From Nitrospirota bacterium (lineage in GTDB: Bacteria > Nitrospirota > Thermodesulfovibrionia > Thermodesulfovibrionales > JdFR-85), in assembly GCA_013152195.1 (NCBI GenBank), contig JAADGU010000046.1, positions 1 through 7,323 on the forward strand: a stretch of 7,323 bases of DNA, read 5' to 3'. A model generated the notes under the pieces. That model was not told the origin of the DNA and did not search any database. It worked only from the letters and a program-made list of their open reading frames with translations. Each line of letters begins with the position of its first letter. The first letter of the stretch is position 1. A program made the position numbers and the translations under genes. This document shows, one piece after another, positions 1 through 5,303 of the stretch.

Positions 1-39
1 CTATTATTGCAAAAAGGGAGTTGACCAATATCTGAGACA

Positions 40-807
40 ATGAATAATAAGGTTTCGGCAATTATTATAACCTGTAATGAGGCAGGACAGATAGAACGGT
101 GTTTGAAAAGCCTATCCTGGTGTGATGAGATTATTGTTGTTGATTCAGGAAGCACGGATGGAACAGTTGATATTGCGAAGAGAGTTGCAGACAAGGTTTA
201 TCTGGAAGAATGGAAGGGTTTTGGCTTTCAGAAGCAATCTGCCCTTGACAAGGCAACATGTGAATGGGTCTTCAGTATAGATGCCGATGAAGCAGTAACC
301 GCTGAACTCTCGGGTGAGATTCTTCAGGCGGTGAAGGACGATAAGGGAACAGCCGGTTTTTATATGCCCCGGAGGAATCTCTATGGCTCCAAATGGCTCC
401 GTTTCGGTGGACAGTATCCTGATCTTGTACTGAGATTATTTCGTAGAGAGGCGGGCAGGTTTACAGAAAATACTCTTCATGAAAGGGTTATTGTCAAGGG
501 AGAGTGCGGAAGGCTGCGTTCACCGATAATGCATTATGCATTTAAAGACCTTTCTTCCATGATACAGAAGCTTAATGACTATTCAACCCTTGCCGCTGAA
601 CAAATGTTTTCAGGTGGTAAAAGAGTCAGTGCCCTCGCTCCATTGATTCATTCCATATCTCTGGGTGTCAAGGATTATATACTCAGACTCGGATTTCTTG
701 ACGGCAGAGAGGGCTTTAATGTAGCTTTGCTTAAATCTCTCGGCGTCTATTTCAAGTATGCGAAGCTCCTTGAATTGCACCATAAACAGGGAAGCTCTTT
801 CCGGTGA
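40..807 (+). CDS. Family 2 glycosyltransferase, WaaE/KdtX-like (LPS core type)
   Basis: This 255-residue cytoplasmic or membrane-associated glycosyltransferase probably transfers a nucleotide-activated sugar to lipopolysaccharide core or a related glycan. Seen: an N-terminal GT-A fold start (VSAIIITCNEAGQIERCL), the nucleotide-binding DSGSTDGT at 35-42, the metal-binding DADE at 81-84, and the TLHERV (145-150) and HYAFKD (165-170) segments typical of the WaaE/KdtX subgroup. Its length of about 250 residues is normal for that subgroup. The ATG is supported by an in-frame TGA at 22-24. The Shine-Dalgarno is poor: GGGAG at 16-20 is about 19 nt away. An upstream reading frame may end at TGA 33-35, only 4 nt before this ATG, so translational coupling to a gene outside the window is plausible. 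The next gene is convergent, 51 nt away, with no clear terminator between. The family is secure; sugar and acceptor are not known. Confidence 0.9.
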   Translation: MNNKVSAIIITCNEAGQIERCLKSLSWCDEIIVVDSGSTDGTVDIAKRVADKVYLEEWKGFGFQKQSALDKATCEWVFSIDADEAVTAELSGEILQAVKDDKGTAGFYMPRRNLYGSKWLRFGGQYPDLVLRLFRREAGRFTENTLHERVIVKGECGRLRSPIMHYAFKDLSSMIQKLNDYSTLAAEQMFSGGKRVSALAPLIHSISLGVKDYILRLGFLDGREGFNVALLKSLGVYFKYAKLLELHHKQGSSFR

Positions 808-858
808 TAATGGTTTCAGTCCCCAAGCCACAACCTTTCAAGGCCTCTTGTAGCCTCT

Positions 859-1152
859 TCAGGGGGTTACGGACTCATCCTTTATCTCAAACTCTTCCTT
901 TATCTTTTCCAATATCTTTTCTCCAATGCCCTTGACCTTAAGCAGTTCATCCATCTCCTTTACTGGTCCATGTTCCTGCAGATACCCTAAAATGACAGAT
1001 GCCTTTTTTTCTCCGATCCCCTTGACTGATGTCAGGTTTTCAAGTGTGGTGTTGTTAATGTCCTTTTTCTGCAGTATCTCCGCCGAGACAGCGGCTCCTC
1101 CAGAGACAAGAAAAATACCCAACATCATAACGACAATCAGATTTGCTTTCAT
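859..1152 (-). CDS. Secreted ComEA-like helix-hairpin-helix protein
   Basis: This small exported protein of 97 residues should bind DNA non-specifically through paired helix-hairpin-helix motifs, as the soluble part of ComEA does in the periplasm. Seen: a signal peptide (MKANLIVVMMLGIFLVSGG) with a likely cleavage site after AVSA at 21-24, then two HhH motifs with the diagnostic VKGIGEKKA (about 43-51) and VKGIGEKIL (about 73-81). A strong GGAGG at 1164-1160 lies 7 nt before the ATG and fixes the start. Stand-alone periplasmic ComEA-like proteins of this size are common in Gram-negative bacteria and are used in DNA uptake in competent species. It lies 46 nt downstream of the WbaP-like gene on the same strand, so it may be cotranscribed. 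No other uptake gene is adjacent, although comM lies about 1.6 kb away. The fold is sure; a role in competence is inference. Confidence 0.88.
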   Translation of the reverse strand: MKANLIVVMMLGIFLVSGGAAVSAEILQKKDINNTTLENLTSVKGIGEKKASVILGYLQEHGPVKEMDELLKVKGIGEKILEKIKEEFEIKDESVTP

Positions 1153-1159
1153 TCAACCC

Positions 1160-1164
1160 CCTCC
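1160..1164 (-). promoter_or_regulatory. Ribosome binding site of the HhH gene
   Basis: The minus strand reads GGAGGGGGTTGAATG. The GGAGG core is 7 nt from the ATG, which is ideal spacing and selects the start at 1152. Confidence 0.8.
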
Positions 1165-1198
1165 GGTTTTGCATTTCATGTGTTCAGAAACATTATAC

Positions 1199-2641
1199 CT
1201 AAGACGCCCCTTCTTTTTTTAATACAACTCTTGTTGTTTTGATCAGTATAACAATATCCAGCCAGAGATTCCAGTTTCTTACATACCAGGTATCAAGGGA
1301 TACACGGTATTCGTAGGAGGTGTTGCTCCTGCCGCTCACCTGCCATAGTCCGGTTATCCCGGGAGGTACACGATAGTAGAACTCTGCGTTCTCCTTATAG
1401 TATTTCTCAATCTCTTCCTGTACAACGGGCCTTGGACCCACAAGGCTCATCTCTCCTTTCAGTACATTAAATATCTGGGGGAGCTCATCAAGCGAGGTCT
1501 CTCTAAGGAACTTGCCAAGCCCTGTAACCCTCGGGTCATTCCTGAGCTTTCTGTGCTCTTCCCACTCACCCTGTGATGCCGGGTCTGTTTCCAGGATATG
1601 TTTCAGCCTCTCCCCTGCATTCTGGTACATGGTCCTGAACTTATAACACATAAAGGGTTTGCCCCCTCGCCCTATCCGTTGCTGCATGAATATGGCCGGC
1701 CCTTTTGATGTTATTCTTATGAGTATGGAAATAATCAGTATCGGGACTATAAGGAGCAGGAAGAGTATGGAGCCGGCAGTATAATCAAACAGCCTCTTTG
1801 CCACATAATTTGCCGGTCTTGAAAGGTTGTTCTTTATCTCGATTACAATTGCCTGTTCATTAAAGAAATGCCTCAATTCCGTGCCAAGCACTGCGATACC
1901 GGATATGTCAGGGATATAGAGGGTGTTTTCCACCTTATGCTGAATGGCGTTTATGATCCTCACAAGCCTTTGCTTGTCGAGTTCAGGTTTGGCTATCACG
2001 ATGTCATGGATGACCCCCCTCTTTATGTACCTGTCTATTTTGTCTATGTAACGGTGTATTCTTACTCCGTCTATATCTCGCTGGCCGTTGGACTCCTCAT
2101 CAATAAAGCCGGCAACGTCATAGCCGAGATTGGGTTCATTCCTGAGTGCGGCAAGTGCGAGCCTTCCTGCCTTGCCGGTGCCTAATATCAGCACTTTCCT
2201 CTTCATCAGTCCAATGGAGTACAGGAGTCTCTTTATGCTGGTCCTTATGACAGGGAAGAGCAGGATTGACAGCAGCGACATGGTCAAAAGCAGTATTCTT
2301 GAGAAAGCTGCCCCCTGTTTTCCAATAAAGAGGACTGTAAAAATTGTGAGTGAGGCAAAAAGGGTACACTTTGACAGAAGCTTTGCCTCATCCCAGAAGG
2401 CAAACCTCTTTGAGTATGCGCCTTCATATATGAGTATGAAGAACCATATCGGAAAGATCCAGAAATACATGCCTATCCCGTATTCAAATACCGGTACCTT
2501 ATGGAATACAAGGGGAATGATATTTTCTCTTATAAAGGCCGAGAAATAGAAAAAGGCTGACAGCGTGAGGATATCAGAGCTTAGCAGCAAAAAAACACCT
2601 ATCCTGTTCTTCATTTTGGGATTAAATACCCTGATTTTCAC
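1199..2641 (-). CDS. wbaP: WbaP-type undecaprenyl-phosphate sugar-1-phosphate transferase
   Basis: This inner-membrane enzyme (480 residues from the GTG) starts O-antigen or exopolysaccharide repeat units by moving a sugar-1-phosphate (galactose in characterised WbaP) from a UDP-sugar to undecaprenyl phosphate. Seen, numbered from the GTG: several hydrophobic segments in residues 1-140; a Rossmann-like domain starting VLILGTGKAGRLA near 150; one more membrane segment near 287-309; then the catalytic domain with KFRTM (334-338), the Asp-Glu pair in TSLDELPQ (385-386), GPRPV (402-406), and the WbaP-like end GLWQVSGRSNTSYEYRVSLD. Length is normal for the full WbaP architecture. Start choice: GTG at 2641 has GGAGGG just upstream. 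An in-frame TTG at 2689 lies inside the promoter repeat and is unlikely; an ATG at 2614 lacks a good ribosome site. The family is secure; the sugar cannot be read from sequence. Confidence 0.92.
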   Translation of the reverse strand: MKIRVFNPKMKNRIGVFLLLSSDILTLSAFFYFSAFIRENIIPLVFHKVPVFEYGIGMYFWIFPIWFFILIYEGAYSKRFAFWDEAKLLSKCTLFASLTIFTVLFIGKQGAAFSRILLLTMSLLSILLFPVIRTSIKRLLYSIGLMKRKVLILGTGKAGRLALAALRNEPNLGYDVAGFIDEESNGQRDIDGVRIHRYIDKIDRYIKRGVIHDIVIAKPELDKQRLVRIINAIQHKVENTLYIPDISGIAVLGTELRHFFNEQAIVIEIKNNLSRPANYVAKRLFDYTAGSILFLLLIVPILIISILIRITSKGPAIFMQQRIGRGGKPFMCYKFRTMYQNAGERLKHILETDPASQGEWEEHRKLRNDPRVTGLGKFLRETSLDELPQIFNVLKGEMSLVGPRPVVQEEIEKYYKENAEFYYRVPPGITGLWQVSGRSNTSYEYRVSLDTWYVRNWNLWLDIVILIKTTRVVLKKEGAS

Positions 2642-2644
2642 CAG

Positions 2645-2650
2645 CCCTCC
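2645..2650 (-). promoter_or_regulatory. Ribosome binding site deciding the GTG start of the WbaP gene
   Basis: The minus strand reads GGAGGGCTGGTG. GGAGG ends 4 nt before the GTG at 2641, a little short but workable. It favours this start over the TTG at 2689 and the ATG at 2614. Confidence 0.6.
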
Positions 2651-2661
2651 ACTTGAGACGT

Positions 2662-2688
2662 TTAAAGTATAGCAGTTAAAGTATAGCA
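2662..2688 (-). promoter_or_regulatory. 13-bp direct repeat, each copy with an extended -10 element, before the WbaP gene
   Basis: The plus-strand 13-mer TTAAAGTATAGCA occurs at 2662-2674 and again, without mismatch, at 2676-2688 (period 14). Read on the minus strand each copy is TGCTATACTTTAA, which contains TGCTATACT, a match to an extended -10 box (TGnTATAMT). Predicted transcription starts are near 2673 and 2659, giving short leaders that include the ribosome site. No good -35 box lies at 17 nt for either copy, as is often so with extended -10 promoters. The repeat could instead be a pair of regulator half-sites; sequence alone does not decide. Confidence 0.5.
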
Positions 2689-2705
2689 ATAAATATCAGA
2701 GTTTT

Positions 2706-2735
2706 ATATTATGAAAAAAGGGGTGGCTTCGTCAA
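2706..2735 (-). promoter_or_regulatory. Possible further sigma70 promoter for the WbaP gene
   Basis: On the minus strand TTGACG (2735-2730) is followed after 18 nt by TAATAT (2711-2706). The -35 match is good and the -10 match moderate. Its -35 lies back to back with the -35 of the comM promoter (2740-2745). It would act in addition to, or instead of, the extended -10 elements downstream. Confidence 0.35.
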
Positions 2736-2739
2736 AGAC

Positions 2740-2768
2740 TTGAAATAATGTCACGTTCTCCATATAAT
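2740..2768 (+). promoter_or_regulatory. Sigma70 promoter of comM, predicted leaderless
   Basis: TTGAAA (2740-2745), a 17-nt spacer, then a perfect TATAAT (2763-2768). Only 7 nt (TAAAAAC) separate the -10 box from the ATG at 2776, so transcription should begin at or next to the A of the start codon. There is no Shine-Dalgarno sequence. The predicted mRNA is leaderless. Confidence 0.75.
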
Positions 2769-2775
2769 TAAAAAC

Positions 2776-4359
2776 ATGCTTTCCAGACTTCTGAGCGCTA
2801 CCCTCATCGGTATCGAGGCACATCCTGTTGAGGTGGAAGTGGACATTACTTCAAAAGGGCTGCCTCATTTCTCCCTGGTGGGACTTCCTGATACAGCGGT
2901 CAAGGAGAGCAGGGACCGTGTAAGGGCAGCTCTGAAGAACACGGGTTTTGTCTTTCCATTGAAGCAGATTACGGTGAATCTTGCACCTGCGGACCTGAAG
3001 AAGGAAGGCTCATCCTTTGATCTCTCCATTGCACTCGGGGTACTTGCCTCTGAAGGAGTTTTTGCTTCAGAGTCGCTGAAGGGCTATATGGTGACAGGAG
3101 AGCTCTCTCTTGACGGAAGGCTCAAACCCGTAAGGGGTGCGCTGTCAATGGCCATAAAATCAAGGGATATGGGGCTTAAAGGGATTATTTTGCCGAATGT
3201 GAATGCCCCCGAGGCTGCAGTGGTAGACGGATTTCCTGCATATGGAATGAGTAATGTTACAGAGGTTATTGAGTTTTTAAAAGGAGATATCTCTGTAGAT
3301 CCATACTTGACAGACCTTGAAGAAGTTTTGAATATAGCCTCGCAATATGAGGAGGACTTTGCTGAGGTCAGGGGGCAGGAGCATGCAAAGAGGGCGACGG
3401 AGGTTGCTGCATCCGGAGGACATAACATTCTCATGATAGGGCCTCCCGGTTCAGGAAAGACCATGCTGGCAAAGCGCCTTCCGACCATACTTCCGGGGAT
3501 GACGTTTGAAGAGGCACTCGGGGCTACCAGGATTCATAGTGTTGCCGGCACCCTTACACCGGGACAGTCACTGCTTGCGACCAGGCCCTTCAGGTCTCCA
3601 CACCATACCATCTCAGATGTGGCCCTTATTGGCGGTGGGCAATTTCCAAGGCCTGGAGAGGTATCTCTTGCACATAACGGCATACTCTTCCTTGATGAAC
3701 TCCCCGAGTTTAAGAGAAACGTACTCGAGGTCCTGAGGCAGCCACTCGAGAATGCAGAGGTGACCGTGTCAAGGGCTGCAGCCTCTGTTACATATCCGGC
3801 AGGGTTTATGCTGGTTGCTGCCATGAACCCCTGCGGTTACATTGGTGACGCAAAGCACCAGTGTACATGCACGCCGGGGCAGATACACAGGTACAGGACA
3901 AAGGTGTCGGGTCCGTTGCTTGATCGTATAGACATCCATATAGAGGTGCCCGCAGTTCATTATAAGGAGCTGTCCTCCAGTCATAAGGAAGAGAGTTCAG
4001 CAGAGATAAGGAATCGGGTTGTCAAGGCAAGGGGGATTCAGCAGGAACGATTCAGGAAAGAGAGGATATATTGTAACGGACAGATGAAGACCAGGCATAT
4101 CAAAAAATACTGTGTTTTGACAAAAGATGCACAGGACATACTGGAGGCCGCAATGCAGAGACTTGGCCTTAGTGCAAGGGCCTACTCGCGGATACTGAAG
4201 GTGTCACGCAGCATTGCAGACCTCGAGGAGAGCAGCGAGATCCTTTCTCATCATATATCAGCATCCAGTACAGGACACTGGATAGAGGGGTATACTAAAT
4301 CCCCAGAATGTACCGGGCAGGCACCAGGTAAAATAACAATCTGCTATATCCGCTGTTGA
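2776..4359 (+). CDS. comM: ComM/YifB AAA+ ATPase (Mg-chelatase-like), altered C-terminus
   Basis: ComM is a hexameric AAA+ helicase that drives branch migration of incoming DNA in natural transformation; homologues are also widespread in bacteria not known to be competent. Seen in 527 residues: the ChlI/Lon-C-like N-terminal domain (MLSRLLSATLIGIEA, then GLPDTAVKESRDRVRAALKN at 36-55), Walker A GPPGSGKT (222-229), Walker B ILFLDELPE (303-311), SGPLLDRIDIHIEVP (378-392), and the C-terminal LSARAYSRILKVSRSIADLE (465-484). The ATG is fixed by the promoter 7 nt upstream, without a ribosome site. Two oddities: the usual NPCPCGY appears as NPCGY (351-355), lacking two residues, and after HHIS (492-495) the expected ending IQYRTLDRGVY lies in another frame, so the annotated frame runs on with 32 unrelated residues. 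Probably near-functional or a sequencing artefact; the ATPase core is intact. Confidence 0.9.
   Translation: MLSRLLSATLIGIEAHPVEVEVDITSKGLPHFSLVGLPDTAVKESRDRVRAALKNTGFVFPLKQITVNLAPADLKKEGSSFDLSIALGVLASEGVFASESLKGYMVTGELSLDGRLKPVRGALSMAIKSRDMGLKGIILPNVNAPEAAVVDGFPAYGMSNVTEVIEFLKGDISVDPYLTDLEEVLNIASQYEEDFAEVRGQEHAKRATEVAASGGHNILMIGPPGSGKTMLAKRLPTILPGMTFEEALGATRIHSVAGTLTPGQSLLATRPFRSPHHTISDVALIGGGQFPRPGEVSLAHNGILFLDELPEFKRNVLEVLRQPLENAEVTVSRAAASVTYPAGFMLVAAMNPCGYIGDAKHQCTCTPGQIHRYRTKVSGPLLDRIDIHIEVPAVHYKELSSSHKEESSAEIRNRVVKARGIQQERFRKERIYCNGQMKTRHIKKYCVLTKDAQDILEAAMQRLGLSARAYSRILKVSRSIADLEESSEILSHHISASSTGHWIEGYTKSPECTGQAPGKITICYIRC
4263..4298 (+). other. Displaced C-terminal codons of comM (frameshift remnant)
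   Basis: Read from 4263, the sequence encodes IQYRTLDRGVY and then TAA at 4296-4298. This matches the usual ComM/YifB ending (…EAIQYRSLDR-like) and would give a protein of about 507-508 residues, the family norm. The main frame passes HHIS at 4249-4260 and misses it by one base. The net lesion is a loss of 1 nt, or of 4 nt if a Glu codon is also gone. No slippery heptamer is visible, so programmed frameshifting is unlikely. Confidence 0.75.
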
Positions 4360-4447
4360 GTTACCAGTATTTGCAAAAACAAACCCTCCATTTAACAAAG
4401 AAGACCACCAAAGAGCTGTTTCTTAAAAAAATTTAATCTTCTTTTAC

Positions 4448-4476
4448 TTGACAAACTCAAAATTTGGGAATATAAT
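4448..4476 (+). promoter_or_regulatory. Perfect consensus sigma70 promoter of the DUF6502 operon, predicted leaderless
   Basis: TTGACA (4448-4453), 17-nt spacer, TATAAT (4471-4476): both boxes match consensus exactly at optimal spacing. The ATG at 4484 lies 7 nt after the -10 box, the same distance as at comM, so the mRNA should start at or next to the start codon. The TTG of the -35 box is in frame with the gene and can be mistaken for its start. Confidence 0.85.
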
Positions 4477-4483
4477 ACCAAAT

Positions 4484-5284
4484 ATGGACAACGTAAAGCG
4501 GATAATAGCCTCAACACTGATAAGATTACTGAGACCACTCATGCGTGTTCTTTTAAAAAACAACATTCCATATGGTACTTTTGCCGATATTGCCAAGTGG
4601 GTTTATGTTGACGTTGCCTCAGAGGACTTTGGTGTCCCGGGCAGAAAACAGACCATATCGCGTATCTCCACCATTACCGGCCTCTCCCGCAAGGAAGTGA
4701 AGAGGATGAAGGAGATTGAGGCACCATATGACCTGGGGGCTGCCGAGCGTTACAACCGGGCAGCCAGGGTGATAAGCGGCTGGATTAAGGACCCACGTTT
4801 TCTTGATGGCAAGGAGGTGCCGGCCCAGCTTCCCTTTGAGGGCGATGAAAAAAGCTTTTCTGTCCTTGTCAGGGCTTACAGTGGGGATGTCCCTCCAAGG
4901 GCAATCCTTGATGAAATGCTCAGGGCCGGTGTTGTGGAGATGAATGACAGAAAAGTGAAATTATTGAACAGGGGTTATATAGTGAAAAAGGGTGAAGTGG
5001 AAAAGTTCGGTATTATGGGCAGGGATGTCAGCGAGCTCATCTCCACTATACATCACAATATTGCAAGTGATCCTGAAGATGCCTTTTTTCAGAGAAAGGT
5101 CTCGTATGACAATATTCCCGTTGAGGTATACCCTGAGGTCAGAAGCCGCATTTCCGGTATGGCGGCTGACTTTGTCGAGTCAATGGACAGGGTGATCTCA
5201 GAGTACGACAGGGATATGAATCCATCTGTTCAGGGTACAGGACGTAAAAGATTAGGGTTAGGCGTGTTTTATTTTGAAGAATAA
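4484..5284 (+). CDS. DUF6502 family protein, helix-turn-helix-like, function unknown
   Basis: A 266-residue soluble protein without signal peptide. I recognise it as DUF6502 from its run of features: RLLRPLMRVLLKNNIPYGTF near the N-terminus, GRKQTISRISTITGLSRKEV (about 53-72), which looks like a winged-helix recognition segment, RVISGWIKDPRFLDG near 95-109, LVRAYSGDVPPRAILDEML near 128-146, and the terminal GRKRLGLGVFYFEE. No enzyme motif is visible. No function is established for the family to my knowledge; DNA binding is inferred only from the helix-turn-helix-like stretch. The start is the ATG at 4484 rather than the in-frame TTG at 4448, which belongs to the -35 box. The stop lies 19 nt before the next gene, so the two are almost surely cotranscribed. 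A regulatory role for the downstream lipoprotein genes is plausible but unproved. Confidence 0.85.
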   Translation: MDNVKRIIASTLIRLLRPLMRVLLKNNIPYGTFADIAKWVYVDVASEDFGVPGRKQTISRISTITGLSRKEVKRMKEIEAPYDLGAAERYNRAARVISGWIKDPRFLDGKEVPAQLPFEGDEKSFSVLVRAYSGDVPPRAILDEMLRAGVVEMNDRKVKLLNRGYIVKKGEVEKFGIMGRDVSELISTIHHNIASDPEDAFFQRKVSYDNIPVEVYPEVRSRISGMAADFVESMDRVISEYDRDMNPSVQGTGRKRLGLGVFYFEE

Positions 5285-5288
5285 AAAC

Positions 5289-5294
5289 GGAGGG
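5289..5294 (+). promoter_or_regulatory. Ribosome binding site of the DUF5666 gene
   Basis: GGAGGG lies 9 nt before the ATG at 5304 and just after the DUF6502 stop. It decides against the in-frame TTG at 5274, which would overlap the previous gene and has no ribosome site. Confidence 0.7.
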
Positions 5295-5303
5295 TTTTCA
5301 GGC

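Noticed and set aside
3..35. Possible C-terminus of an upstream gene on the plus strand (…IIAKRELTNI, stop TGA 33-35)
   Set aside because: Only ten codons are visible and another frame also stops nearby (TGA 22-24), so the frame cannot be proved. It would fit a cotranscribed polysaccharide gene to the left.
808..858. Bidirectional terminator between the convergent glycosyltransferase and HhH genes
   Set aside because: The stretch has only short 4-bp complementarities and a GCCTCTT direct repeat; no GC-rich stem with a T tract on either strand.
1192..1197. TATAAT on the minus strand between the WbaP-like and HhH genes
   Set aside because: There is no -35 box at 16-18 nt and no extended TG, so an internal promoter is possible but unsupported.
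1868..2549. Plus-strand open frames opposite the WbaP-like gene
   Set aside because: They lack family motifs and ribosome sites and lie wholly within a well-supported gene on the other strand.
4328..4366. Imperfect hairpin after comM (GGTAA…TTACC with inner AACA…TGTT)
   Set aside because: The stem is broken by a 3x3 internal loop, the loop is long, and no T tract follows; not a credible terminator.
4390..4447. A/T-rich stretch before the DUF6502 promoter as a terminator
   Set aside because: A-runs and T-runs are present, but the best stem is 5 bp (AAGAA/TTCTT) around a long loop.
4448..4483. N-terminal extension of the DUF6502 protein from TTG 4448
   Set aside because: The bases are a perfect sigma70 promoter and the ATG at 4484 lies where transcription should start.
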